A DNA stretch of 58,825 bases. It comes from Nocardia brasiliensis IFM 10847 (GTDB lineage: Bacteria > Actinomycetota > Actinomycetes > Mycobacteriales > Mycobacteriaceae). Both the position numbers and the translations under genes were made by a program. The notes under the pieces were generated by a model. The model saw only the letters and a list, made by a program, of their open reading frames with translations. It was not told the origin of the DNA and made no database searches. The stretch spans positions 1-58,825 of the forward strand of contig NZ_BAUA01000047.1 of assembly GCF_000710915.1 (NCBI RefSeq), written 5' to 3'. Shown piece after piece: positions 50,148 through 58,562 of the stretch; positions within the stretch are counted from its first letter, which is position 1, and every line of letters starts with the position of its first letter.

Positions 50148-51491
50148 CTACTTCGACGCTGATTGCTTGCTCGGAATCCCCTCGCTGCCACCGAAACTGG
50201 CTTCCTCGGGGCTGACCAGGCCGAGCAGGGACAGCGGGCGCGGCGTCACCGCGTTGGTGGCGTACGCCAACGAGATCGCCCACCGATTCACGCCTCTGGG
50301 CACCGCGTAGGTGTGATAGGCCCGGGTCACCACCTTGGCCAGTCGGCCCGACAGGTGGATACCCATCGGGTTGGCGACGGCGAAGCCTGGCCCCAGATCG
50401 ACCACCAAGCCCATGTCGCGGTGCTTGTACGGTGCGGCGGTGCCGAGGCCGAGGCTCGCGGCCACATTGCGCGCCAAGGTTTTTCCCTGACGCGTAGCAT
50501 GCTGCGCGGTCGGCGGGGTGATCTTGCCGGGCTTGGTCAGATCCGGGACCGCCGCCGCATCGCCGCCCGCGAACACGTCGGGATGACCGGGCACGCCCAG
50601 CTGCGGGTCGACCACCAAACGGCCGCGTTCCAGGGGCAGATCCAGGGTGCTCAACAGCGGTGCACCGGTCACGCCGGTCACCCAGGCCACTGTGTGGGTG
50701 GGAATCACGCTGTCGTCGGTGAGCACGACGTGGCGGTCGGTCAACTCACGCAACGAGGTCTGCAATCGAATGTCGATTCCCCGCCCCCGCAACACCGCCA
50801 AGACCTTGTCGCCGAGCCGCTCACCCACCTCGGGCATCACCCGGTCGGCCATGTCCAGCAGCACGAAACGCACCTCGGCGGGATCGAAACCGCGACGGTG
50901 GGCATAGGCGTCGGCGAGCGCGCGCAACTGCGCGATCAGTTCGGTGCCCGCGTACGAAGCGCCGACCACCACCACCGTGCGGCGGGCCCGGCGCAGCTCG
51001 GGATCGTCTTCGTGGTCGGCCAATTCGAGCTGCCGGAGCAGTTGCTCACGCAGATACAGTGCCTCGGCAATGGTTTTCAGGCCACGCCCGTGCTCGGCCA
51101 GGCCCGGCACATCGAAGAGCCGGGTCACCGAGCCGGGCGTGAGCACCAGCCGATCCCACGAGAGTTCCCGCGCCGGGTAGTACTCGCTCCGCACAGTGAT
51201 CGACTTACGTTGCAGATCAACAGATTCAGCCTTGCCCACGACGAGCCGCACCCGCGGCAGCGCGTCGGCGAGCGAGATCACCACGAATCGTGGATCGATC
51301 AATCCGCCTGCCACATCCGGTAGCAACGGCGTGTAAAGCATGTAATCGTCAGGCGTGACGAGCACGACCTCGATGTCGCGGCCCGCCTTGGCCAAGCGAC
51401 GGCACAGTTTCGCGGCGCAGGTGAAGCCGGCGAAGCCGCTGCCGACGATCACCACCCGCTGCGGGCTCTCGGTCTCGGCTACCGGCATCAC
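50148..51491 (-). CDS. ndh: Type II NADH dehydrogenase-like FAD/NAD(P) oxidoreductase
   Basis: 447 residues. FAD site VVIVGSGFAGFTCAAKLC, TPDDYMLYTPLLPDVAGG, NADH site VVVVGASYAGTELIAQL, and DVFAGGDAAAVPDLTKPG; the long C-terminal part has amphipathic segments as in membrane-associated NDH-2. It would pass electrons from NADH to quinone without pumping. It is in a minus-strand operon with the SRPBCC protein upstream and the HhH protein downstream. Confidence 0.9.
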   Translation of the reverse strand: MMPVAETESPQRVVIVGSGFAGFTCAAKLCRRLAKAGRDIEVVLVTPDDYMLYTPLLPDVAGGLIDPRFVVISLADALPRVRLVVGKAESVDLQRKSITVRSEYYPARELSWDRLVLTPGSVTRLFDVPGLAEHGRGLKTIAEALYLREQLLRQLELADHEDDPELRRARRTVVVVGASYAGTELIAQLRALADAYAHRRGFDPAEVRFVLLDMADRVMPEVGERLGDKVLAVLRGRGIDIRLQTSLRELTDRHVVLTDDSVIPTHTVAWVTGVTGAPLLSTLDLPLERGRLVVDPQLGVPGHPDVFAGGDAAAVPDLTKPGKITPPTAQHATRQGKTLARNVAASLGLGTAAPYKHRDMGLVVDLGPGFAVANPMGIHLSGRLAKVVTRAYHTYAVPRGVNRWAISLAYATNAVTPRPLSLLGLVSPEEASFGGSEGIPSKQSASK

Positions 51492-51530
51492 CGGCTCCTC
51501 CTCTGTTTCTGGTCGGGCCTGGAACTGCGA

Positions 51531-51992
51531 TCAGGCGTCAGGACGCTCGATGTCCCCGCGCCACGCGCCGGTCTCGTGCTGCCTGCTCTCGATGAACTTC
51601 TTGAACCGCTGCATATCGCCGTTCACCCGGTGCTTCAGCACGCCGAGCCGGTCGGCGGCGGTCTCCACGAAGCCGTCCGGGTCGACGTCCATCTGCGCGG
51701 TGATCCTGGTGTGCGTGTCGTCGAGCCGGTGGAAGGTGATCACCCCCGCGTGCTGGGGGCCGGAATCGGACTTCCACGCCACCCGCTCGTCCGGGTGCTG
51801 CTCGGTGATGGTGGCATCGAACTCGCGGGTCGACGGCCCGACGTGGATGCGCCAGTGGGTGTGCCGGTCGTCGAGCTGCTGCACAGCTTCCACACCCTCC
51901 ATGAATTCGGGGAACGACTCGAATTGCGTCCACTGGTTGTAGGCGGTGCGGACCGGTACCTCGACATCCACGGTGGCGGCCAACGTGCTCAT
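51531..51992 (-). CDS. SRPBCC (START-like) family protein, cyclase/dehydrase type
   Basis: 153 residues. ATVDVEVPVRTAYNQWTQFESFPEFMEGVEAVQQLDDRHTHWRI is the standard opening of the polyketide-cyclase/dehydrase subgroup, and GVITFHRLDDTHTRITAQMDVDP follows. This fold binds a hydrophobic ligand in a deep cavity; many actinobacterial members are general-stress proteins and not biosynthetic enzymes. ATG at 51992 with GAAAGGGG upstream. A consensus SigF-type promoter lies 49 nt upstream. Confidence 0.88.
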   Translation of the reverse strand: MSTLAATVDVEVPVRTAYNQWTQFESFPEFMEGVEAVQQLDDRHTHWRIHVGPSTREFDATITEQHPDERVAWKSDSGPQHAGVITFHRLDDTHTRITAQMDVDPDGFVETAADRLGVLKHRVNGDMQRFKKFIESRQHETGAWRGDIERPDA

Positions 51993-52041
51993 GTGTACCC
52001 CTTTCGTTGCTGTCGCGTTGCGCGACTCGGTCAGGAGCGGC

Positions 52042-52066
52042 ATACCCGGGCAACCGGAGCAGAAAC
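52042..52066 (-). promoter_or_regulatory. SigB/SigF-type promoter of the SRPBCC-NDH2-HhH operon
   Basis: On the minus strand GTTT-N15-GGGTAT, a complete match to the SigF/SigB-family consensus of actinobacteria, 49 nt before the SRPBCC start. It is the strongest of the four sites. Confidence 0.65.
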
Positions 52067-52070
52067 AGGC

Positions 52071-52709
52071 TCAGCCGGGCCGGAAACCGGCTTCCCTGGC
52101 GATGATTCCGAGATCGTCGACGAACGCCTGGTAGGCCGCGGTCCGGTCCGGCGCGCGCAGGACCGCGGCGGGATGCACGGTGGTGATCACGTCGTAGTCA
52201 CCGTGCGCGATCAACTCACCGCGGCGCTCGCTGACCTTGAAAGTGTTGCCCAGCAACGCTTTGGCGGCGATCGCGCCCAGACCCACCACCAGCTTCGGGT
52301 GCACGACGGACAGTTCCGCACGCAGCCATGCGGAGCAGGCGACGATCTCGGTGCGGCCGGGCTGCTTGTGAATTCGCCGTTTGCCGCGCTCGGTGAACTT
52401 GAAATGCTTCACCGCGTTCGTGAGATAGACCTGATCGCGCGGGATGCCCGCCTCGGCCAGCGCGCGGTCCAGGAGACCGCCCGCGGGGCCGACGAAAGGA
52501 TGCCCCTGCACGTCCTCTTGGTCGCCGGGCTGCTCCCCCACCATCACGATGGCGGCCGCGGCCGGTCCCTCGCCGAACACCGTCTGGGTGGCATTCCGGT
52601 AGAGATCACAGCCACGGCACCCCTGTGCCGCCGCCCGCAGGGCGCGCAGCGAGGGCCGCCCGCTCGGCACGAACTCGGCGGCTCCTGGCTGCGAATCACG
52701 GCTGGGCAC
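52071..52709 (-). CDS. udgX: Uracil-DNA glycosylase UdgX-type
   Basis: 212 residues. Family 4-like fold with VMVGEQPGDQED and TTVHPAAVLRA. The UdgX hallmark KRRIH (110-114) sits in RGKRRIHKQPGRTE; in characterised UdgX the His of this loop bonds covalently to the abasic sugar after uracil removal. Iron-sulfur ligand candidates are Cys31, Cys34 and the later VACSAW Cys, with VKHFKF supplying His where family 4 enzymes have Cys. It is the last gene of an operon with the decarboxylase, 12 nt apart. GTG start. Confidence 0.9.
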   Translation of the reverse strand: MPSRDSQPGAAEFVPSGRPSLRALRAAAQGCRGCDLYRNATQTVFGEGPAAAAIVMVGEQPGDQEDVQGHPFVGPAGGLLDRALAEAGIPRDQVYLTNAVKHFKFTERGKRRIHKQPGRTEIVACSAWLRAELSVVHPKLVVGLGAIAAKALLGNTFKVSERRGELIAHGDYDVITTVHPAAVLRAPDRTAAYQAFVDDLGIIAREAGFRPG

Positions 52710-52721
52710 AACGGCTTCCGT

Positions 52722-54212
52722 TCACTCGGCGACCACGCGGACGGTGTGCAGTTCGGGATCGGCGGGATCGGGCGCATTCATGCCGGAATCCAGCCCCGTG
52801 CGCAGGTATTCCACGACCGCCTCGTCGATCCGCTCGCCGGGGACGATGACCGGGATCCCCGGCGGGTACGGCGTGACCTGCTCGGCCGCGATCCGTCCCG
52901 GCGCCTCCGCCAGCGGCACCGCCTGCACCCGACCGAAGAAGGCATCCCGCGGCAGCATGACGGTCTCCAGTTCCAGCTCGTCCGGGGACGGCAGCCGGAT
53001 GTGATGCGGTGCGGGCTCTTTCAACTGCTCTCGCCAGGCGGTGAGCGCTGCGACGAGCCGGTCCGCGGTACCGTCGTTGTCGGCGAAGGACATCGTGGCC
53101 AGGATGCGCCGATGGTCGCTGAGCCCGACGTCGACGTTACGTTCCGCACGCAACCAGTCGGCGACTTCGTAACCCGTTGCTCCGGTGGCGGATACGTCCA
53201 TCAGCACCTGCATGCGATCCAGATCGTGTGAGGCTTCGACCCCGAGCAGCTCCTTCTCCATCACCTGGATGCCCGGAATTCGCGCCAGCTCCGAGCGCAG
53301 CCGATCCGACAGCCGCAACGCGTCGCCGAGCAACTGGTGGCCGTTCTGCACCATTTGGCGGCGCCAGCCGTCGATCGCGGCGTACATCAGGACGTTCGGG
53401 CTGGTGGTCATCAGCAGGTCCGCGCATGCGCTCAGGCGCGCCCGGTCGATCAGTTCGCCTTGCACGTGGAAGACCGAACCCTGCTCGAACCCCGCGCCCA
53501 TCTTGTGCACGCTCACCACGCAGACGTCGGCGCCCGCGTCCATCGCCCAGGTCGGCAGCTCTTCGTGGAACGGCAGATGCGCCCCCCACGCCTCATCGAT
53601 GATCAGCGGCTTGCCGCGGCGGTGGCACACTTCGGCGATCCCGGCGATATCCGCGCACGTCCCGTACGGGCTCGGACTGACGATCAGCGCACCGGAGGCG
53701 TCCGGGTGGCGCTGCCACGCGTCCTCGATCTGCTCGACCGAGGGCGGATGGGAGAAATGCCGTTCAGCGTCCCAGCGCGGGGTCACCCAGCGGGGCAGCA
53801 GGCCGGCGAAGATCAGTCCGGCGACGATCGATTTATGGCTGTCCCGCCCGAGGATCAGCCCGCCGTCGCCACCGCCGGCCACCGCCAGCATCGCGGCCTT
53901 CACCGACAGCGAGCTGCCGCAGGTGGAGAAAAACGCCATCTCGGCGCCCACAGCGTCGGCCATCAGTTTTTCGGCGTCCGACAGGTACTCGCCTCGGGCA
54001 CGGCGATCGTCGAGCCCACCGGAGGCGAGCACATCGCTGCGGAAAGCGTCGCCGAGTACCCGCAGGACCCGGTCGTCGACGCCGCGCCCCTGCCGATGGC
54101 CGGGCGGCGTGAAGCCGTACCGACCACGCCGGCGGTAGTCGTCCAGTGCGTCCAGAATCGGTGCTCGTAGTTGGTCCATCCATTGCTGGCTACCCACCAG
54201 CACGCTGATCAT
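52722..54212 (-). CDS. Orn/Lys/Arg decarboxylase (PLP, fold type I)
   Basis: 496 residues. FTPPGHRQGRG at the N-terminus, FFSTCGSSLSVKAA, GRDSHKSIVAGLIFAGLLPRWV, IIDEAWGAHLPFH (PLP-binding Asp) and SVHKMGAG with the Schiff-base Lys mark the bacterial inducible decarboxylase family that makes polyamines from basic amino acids. A C-terminal domain ends PPGIPVIVPGERID, as in the family. The exact amino acid is not resolved. It lies between a STAS protein and UdgX in a tight operon (33 and 12 nt gaps). Confidence 0.9.
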   Translation of the reverse strand: MISVLVGSQQWMDQLRAPILDALDDYRRRGRYGFTPPGHRQGRGVDDRVLRVLGDAFRSDVLASGGLDDRRARGEYLSDAEKLMADAVGAEMAFFSTCGSSLSVKAAMLAVAGGGDGGLILGRDSHKSIVAGLIFAGLLPRWVTPRWDAERHFSHPPSVEQIEDAWQRHPDASGALIVSPSPYGTCADIAGIAEVCHRRGKPLIIDEAWGAHLPFHEELPTWAMDAGADVCVVSVHKMGAGFEQGSVFHVQGELIDRARLSACADLLMTTSPNVLMYAAIDGWRRQMVQNGHQLLGDALRLSDRLRSELARIPGIQVMEKELLGVEASHDLDRMQVLMDVSATGATGYEVADWLRAERNVDVGLSDHRRILATMSFADNDGTADRLVAALTAWREQLKEPAPHHIRLPSPDELELETVMLPRDAFFGRVQAVPLAEAPGRIAAEQVTPYPPGIPVIVPGERIDEAVVEYLRTGLDSGMNAPDPADPELHTVRVVAE

Positions 54213-54245
54213 GCACCGGCGTGCCGTCCCAGGTGCACGGCTTGT

Positions 54246-54677
54246 TCAGCTACCCGAGACCGCGTCCAGCGCGCTGCCCAGCCGGGGATAGCACCTGATC
54301 CAGGCGGCCGCGCCGGACAGGTCGAACGCCCGCTGCGTCGGCCGCGACGACACCACCGCGGCGAACTTCCGATCGCCGTCCTCGGCCCGCTCGGCGGCGA
54401 GGATCAGCACGTCCACCCCGGCGAAGCCGAGGAAGGCGATCCGGCTGGTGTCCACCACAGTCGCGGGGACGTGCTCACCGGCGCGCACCACCTGGTGCAG
54501 CAGGGGCGCGGTGGCGAGGTCGAGTTCGCCGCTGACGGCCAGCACCCGGATCCCGGGTAGCGCGTCGACCCGGATGCGCAGTTGCCCCCGCGCGTAGTCG
54601 CGCGTTCGCGAATGATGCGGGTGCGACAACAGCCGACGAGACATGCGAGGCTGGCGCGGACTCAGCTGATTGCTCAT
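54246..54677 (-). CDS. STAS-domain protein (anti-sigma-antagonist fold) without phospho-acceptor
   Basis: 143 residues. After a basic N-terminal 30 residues, GIRVLAVSGELDLATAPLLHQVVRAG and VVDTSRIAFLGFAGVDVLILAAE form a SpoIIAA/RsbV-type STAS fold. Active antagonists carry DSSG or DSTG at the phosphorylation loop; here the loop reads G-F-A-G, so the phosphorylatable Ser is absent. It may act as a constitutive or ligand-controlled partner in a partner-switching sigma cascade. ATG at 54677 with GGAGCG before it. It heads the decarboxylase/UdgX operon. Confidence 0.85.
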   Translation of the reverse strand: MSNQLSPRQPRMSRRLLSHPHHSRTRDYARGQLRIRVDALPGIRVLAVSGELDLATAPLLHQVVRAGEHVPATVVDTSRIAFLGFAGVDVLILAAERAEDGDRKFAAVVSSRPTQRAFDLSGAAAWIRCYPRLGSALDAVSGS

Positions 54678-54903
54678 GCTCAACGCTCCGGTTCACCGCC
54701 GAACGGACACATCGCCCAGCATGATTCGGTGATAGACCAGGCCGACTCGGGCGACACCGAAGGGAGCCGTCTCCAGGCGGGGACTACCGTCGGCTCCTGT
54801 CTGAACCTCCTTGAAACCTACTCCACCCCGGCGGGCAGCGCCATTCCCCCTGCTCGCTGCGGCCCGGCGACTGATTCGCGCCGGCGCACGAGCTTGCCGC
54901 AGG

Positions 54904-56097
54904 TCACTCTCGGCCGGGTGTCAATACCACCTTCACCACACCGTCGGACTTCTGCTGGAACCGCGCATAGGCCTCCGGCGCGTCGGACAGCGGAAGGTGA
55001 TGCGTCGCAAAGGAATCCACGCCCAGCGGGTCGGCGTCGTGCAGTAGCGGCAGAATATCGTCCACCCACCGCTTCACGTTGGCCTGACCCATGCGCAACT
55101 GGATCTGCTTGTCGAACAGCACCCGCATGGGCAGCGGATCCACCATGCCGCCGTACACACCGACCAGCGAGATGGTCCCGCCGCGGCGCACGATGTCGAT
55201 CGCGCTGTACAGCGCCGCCAGCCGGTCGAGGCCGGCGGTGTCGTTGACCTTCTCGGCGACCGCGTCCGGCAGCAGCGCGGCCGCCTTCTGCGCCATCGAG
55301 GTGACCGGCGAGCCGTGTGCTTCCATGCCGACGGCATCGATCACCGAGTCCGTGCCACGTCCCGCGGTCTTCTCTCGCACCATATCGGCGAGGTGGCGCC
55401 CGGCCACCTGGAGATCGATGGTCTCGATGCCGCGCCGCGCGACCCGATCCAAGCGCTCCGGCACCAGATCGACGCCGATCACACGGAATCCGCGCTGCGC
55501 CGCGATCCGGCAGGCCATGTCGCCGATCGGCCCGAGTCCGAGCACGGTCACCGACCCGCCTTCCGGGATCGCGGCGTACTCGACCGCCTGCCAGGCGGTC
55601 GGCAGCACATCCGACAGGTACAGGAAGCGATCGTCGGGCGGGCCGATCGGGACTTTGACGTGGGTGAAGTCGGCGTGCGGCACCCGCAGATACTCCGCCT
55701 GCCCGCCGGGCACCTGACCGTACAGTTTCGAATAGCCGAAAAGCGCCGCGCCACTACCGCGTTCACGGACCTGGGTGGTCTCGCACTGGGTCGTCAGACC
55801 CTGGTCGCACATGAAGCAGTGGCCGCAGCTGATCTGGAACGGCACCACCACCCGGTCGCCCTTCGCCAGGTTCGTGACACCGGGCCCCGCCTCCTCGACG
55901 ATGCCGATCGGCTCGTGCCCAAGCACATCTCCCTCACTCATGTACGCGCCGAGGACTTCGTAGAGGTGCAGGTCCGAGCCGCAGATCCCGGACGACGTCA
56001 CCCGGATGATCGCGTCGGTCGGTTGCTCGATCCGCGGGTCGGGCACCTCTTCCACCCCGACCTTGCGCTTGCCCTGCCATGTCACTGCTTTCATCAC
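54904..56097 (-). CDS. Zinc-dependent alcohol dehydrogenase (formaldehyde-dehydrogenase-like MDR)
   Basis: 397 residues. Catalytic zinc ligands in SGICGSDLHLYEVLGAYM and GHEPIGIVEEAG, structural zinc Cys in SCGHCFMCDQGLTTQC, and NAD site VTVLGLGPIGDMACRIAA. The long insertion (SGAALFGYSKLYGQVPGGQAEYLRVP) matches the glutathione-independent formaldehyde dehydrogenase-like branch common in actinobacteria. It probably oxidises small alcohols or aldehydes with NAD. It follows the flavodoxin-like gene in the same direction after 96 nt. Confidence 0.9.
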   Translation of the reverse strand: MMKAVTWQGKRKVGVEEVPDPRIEQPTDAIIRVTSSGICGSDLHLYEVLGAYMSEGDVLGHEPIGIVEEAGPGVTNLAKGDRVVVPFQISCGHCFMCDQGLTTQCETTQVRERGSGAALFGYSKLYGQVPGGQAEYLRVPHADFTHVKVPIGPPDDRFLYLSDVLPTAWQAVEYAAIPEGGSVTVLGLGPIGDMACRIAAQRGFRVIGVDLVPERLDRVARRGIETIDLQVAGRHLADMVREKTAGRGTDSVIDAVGMEAHGSPVTSMAQKAAALLPDAVAEKVNDTAGLDRLAALYSAIDIVRRGGTISLVGVYGGMVDPLPMRVLFDKQIQLRMGQANVKRWVDDILPLLHDADPLGVDSFATHHLPLSDAPEAYARFQQKSDGVVKVVLTPGRE

Positions 56098-56193
56098 TGC
56101 TCCTTCATCGAATTCTCGTCCACACCAACGCTACTGACGGATCTGCCGTCGAAACGGCTACTGTCGCAACGCCTTCGGGACACAGATGCGGAC

Positions 56194-56805
56194 CTATTCG
56201 TAGGCCGGGTAGCTCTCGGCGTTCAGCACCCGCGCGAGGTGGGCGGCGTTGCGCGCCATGGCTTTCGTGGCCGAGGCGGTCGAGTCCGGGACTTCGTCGA
56301 GATCCTGATAGTCGGTACCACCCATGGCTTCGCCGTTCCAGTACGTGCAACCCTGCGCCGGGACGGAGAAGCCGATGTCGTTGAGCCCCTGGAACAGGTC
56401 GGCCACGATCTTGTGTGCGCCGTCCTCGTTGCCGACCACCGCGGCGACGGCGACCTTGCCGACCATGGACGGCCGTCCGGCATCATCGGTTTCGGACAGT
56501 TCCGCGTCCAGACGCTCGAGCACGCGCTGCGCGACCGAGGACATGTGGCCCACCCACGTCGGCGTCGAGACCAGCAGAATGTCCGCCGCCGCGATGCGGG
56601 CGCGGATCGTCGGCCACTGGTCGCCGGAGCCTTCGTCGGCACGCACGCCGGGATGCACGTCGTAATCCACCACCCGCAAGATCTCGCCTTTGACGTCGTG
56701 CTCGGCCAGCGCGTCGAGCGCGTGCCGGGCGATGAGTTCGCTACTGGACTCGGCGGGCGATTTCTGCAACGTACAGACCAACGCGACGGCGGTGGGTGCG
56801 GTCAT
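56194..56805 (-). CDS. Flavodoxin-like NAD(P)H-dependent FMN reductase
   Basis: 203 residues. LVCTLQKSPAESSSELIARHAL (phosphate loop of FMN), ADILLVSTPTWVGHMSSVAQRVLERLD and a C-terminal flavodoxin fold place it among WrbA/FMN_red proteins. They reduce quinones or flavins and counter oxidative stress. AGGAGG lies just before the ATG. A GTTT-N14-GGGTAA promoter sits 80 nt upstream, divergent from cinA. Confidence 0.85.
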   Translation of the reverse strand: MTAPTAVALVCTLQKSPAESSSELIARHALDALAEHDVKGEILRVVDYDVHPGVRADEGSGDQWPTIRARIAAADILLVSTPTWVGHMSSVAQRVLERLDAELSETDDAGRPSMVGKVAVAAVVGNEDGAHKIVADLFQGLNDIGFSVPAQGCTYWNGEAMGGTDYQDLDEVPDSTASATKAMARNAAHLARVLNAESYPAYE

Positions 56806-56884
56806 GATCTTCGTCCTCCTGTGCGGGTCGGGGAATCGAACTGCCGGGACTGCGTGCGGCGACGCACGGACGCCTGTCCACCGC

Positions 56885-56908
56885 TTACCCGAGGACCACG
56901 GCGCAAAC
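56885..56908 (-). promoter_or_regulatory. SigB/SigF-type promoter of the flavodoxin-like gene
   Basis: Minus-strand GTTT-N14-GGGTAA, fitting the SigB/SigF-family pattern with 14-nt spacing. The transcript would have an 80-nt leader. Confidence 0.5.
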
Positions 56909-56981
56909 ATCGCCGAACTCCCCGGTCCCGCCGCACCCCGCGAGCGACCGCCACCACGCGGGCGACTGGTATGAAGAAGCG

Positions 56982-57446
56982 ATGGGTATCAGCAACCTCG
57001 CCGAGCAGATCGCCGCGGCGGCGCAGCGGACGGGCCGCACCGTCGCGGTCGCGGAATCGCTCACCGCCGGTCGCCTCGCCGCCGCCCTGGGTGCGGCCCC
57101 CGACGCGGGCAGCTGGTTCCACGGCGGTGTGGTCGCGTACTCGCGCTTCGTCAAGCACAGCGTGCTCGATGTGCCCGAGGGACCGGTGGTCTCGCAGGTC
57201 GCGGCCGAGTCGATGGCGCGCACGGTGCGCACGATGACCGGCGCGACGATCGCCTGCGCGGTCACCGGCGCGGGCGGACCCGACCCGCAGGACGACCAAC
57301 CGCCGGGCACAGTCTGGTTCGCCGTCGCGACCGAGGATTCGACCGCGACCGAGCGCCGGCATTTTCCGGGCGACCCCGCCGAGGTGCTCGATCAAACGAT
57401 TTCGCACGCCCTCGAACTTCTGCTCGACGCGCTACCCGCGCAGTAG
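56982..57446 (+). CDS. CinA C-terminal domain protein (NMN deamidase type)
   Basis: 154 residues, only the C-terminal CinA domain: VAVAESLTAGRLAAALGAAPDAGSWFHGGVVAYS and CAVTGAGGPDPQDDQPPGTVW are diagnostic. This domain has nicotinamide mononucleotide deamidase activity in other bacteria. The N-terminal COG1058 domain of full-length CinA is absent, as in many stand-alone forms. GAAGAAG lies before the ATG. It is convergent with the ctaG-like gene, 6 nt apart. Confidence 0.93.
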   Translation: MGISNLAEQIAAAAQRTGRTVAVAESLTAGRLAAALGAAPDAGSWFHGGVVAYSRFVKHSVLDVPEGPVVSQVAAESMARTVRTMTGATIACAVTGAGGPDPQDDQPPGTVWFAVATEDSTATERRHFPGDPAEVLDQTISHALELLLDALPAQ

Positions 57447-57452
57447 CCGTTC

Positions 57453-58385
57453 TTACTTCCGCAGCTGGGCCAGATAGTCGTTGTAGGCCCGCAGCTCGGT
57501 GTCCGCGCTGCGGTTCGCGCGTTCCCGCGCGGCCGCCGAGCGTTCCTCGTCGCGCCGCCAGCGGATCGCGAACACCACGACGATCAGGAACGCGACGGGC
57601 TCGCCATAGGACCAGGCCAGGGCACCGGCGAGCTGCTGGTCCGACATCGGGTCCACGTTCCAGGACTCGGGAGGGTGCGCGAACCGCTCGATCATCGGCG
57701 TGGTCGCCATCATGATGATCACGCCGAAGAAGGCGTGCAGGGGCATTTCCAGGAAGAGGTCGAAAAAACGGCCGATGTTCGTCTGCCGCACCGGCAACGG
57801 GCCCACCGACAGCACCGGGACGATGAACAGGATGCCCGATGCGAGGAAGAACACCTCGAGTGCCAGATGCCCGGCCATCGTCGCGCCGACGGTATCGACC
57901 AGGGACGTCAGATACACGCCGTAATAGCTGAACAAGAACAACGAGATGGTGCACGCGTGGCTGAGCAGAATGCGCGCGAACCGGCTGCGCAAGCCGGCCA
58001 GCGCCATCCGCAGGACGAACCGCCCGATCCCGTGGTGCGGCGTCGCGCGCAAGAGCAACACACCGGGCGAGCCGAGCACGAGCAGCGGCGGGATCGCGAT
58101 CGAGAGTGTGAGGTGCTGGAACATCCACGCGCTGAACAGCCGATATCCGTACCCCTCCACCGCGAGCCCGGTCACGCCGAGCAGCAGCACGCAGCCGCCG
58201 AGAAAGCAGGCGGTCCGCCACCACGGCCAGGCCCGCCCGCTCCGGCGTAGCTGCCGCACGCCGAGCAGATAGACCACGGCGGCCAAGACGGCGACCGCGG
58301 GCAGCAGCGGCACCGGCTGCGGCGCCCACCCCAGCAATGCGCCGATCGACGGCGGCGCGTCGGGCACATTCGCCACGAAACTCAT
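57453..58385 (-). CDS. CtaG-family cytochrome c oxidase assembly membrane protein
   Basis: About 310 residues with roughly 9 transmembrane helices. FSAWMFQHLTLSIAIPPLLVLGSP contains the His-bearing helix of the CtaG (caa3_CtaG) family; HLALEVFFLASGILFIVPVL and MPLHAFFGVIIMMATTPMIE add further conserved membrane His residues that probably handle copper for oxidase assembly. The ATG at 58385 is preferred; a GTG at 58409 is possible. Upstream is an AT-rich stretch (TTATATATCG) that may hold its promoter. Confidence 0.88.
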   Translation of the reverse strand: MSFVANVPDAPPSIGALLGWAPQPVPLLPAVAVLAAVVYLLGVRQLRRSGRAWPWWRTACFLGGCVLLLGVTGLAVEGYGYRLFSAWMFQHLTLSIAIPPLLVLGSPGVLLLRATPHHGIGRFVLRMALAGLRSRFARILLSHACTISLFLFSYYGVYLTSLVDTVGATMAGHLALEVFFLASGILFIVPVLSVGPLPVRQTNIGRFFDLFLEMPLHAFFGVIIMMATTPMIERFAHPPESWNVDPMSDQQLAGALAWSYGEPVAFLIVVVFAIRWRRDEERSAAARERANRSADTELRAYNDYLAQLRK

Positions 58386-58562
58386 TGCTGCCCGGTGCGT
58401 CTCGTACACACCACCGAACAGGCGACCATGCGGCGCGATTCATATTCACACATAGACATCAGACGATATATAAGGGCGGCCGCTGAGGGCAGCCCCACCG
58501 TCGCCGATAGTGACGTGGATCGCACTCGCGCACAGCGTCTCCTGCCGATTCTCCGGCACGAA

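Noticed and set aside
51531..51992. SRPBCC protein as a polyketide cyclase
   Set aside because: It lies 30 kb from the PKS genes in a stress-type operon with NDH-2 and has its own SigF-like promoter; a biosynthetic role is unsupported.
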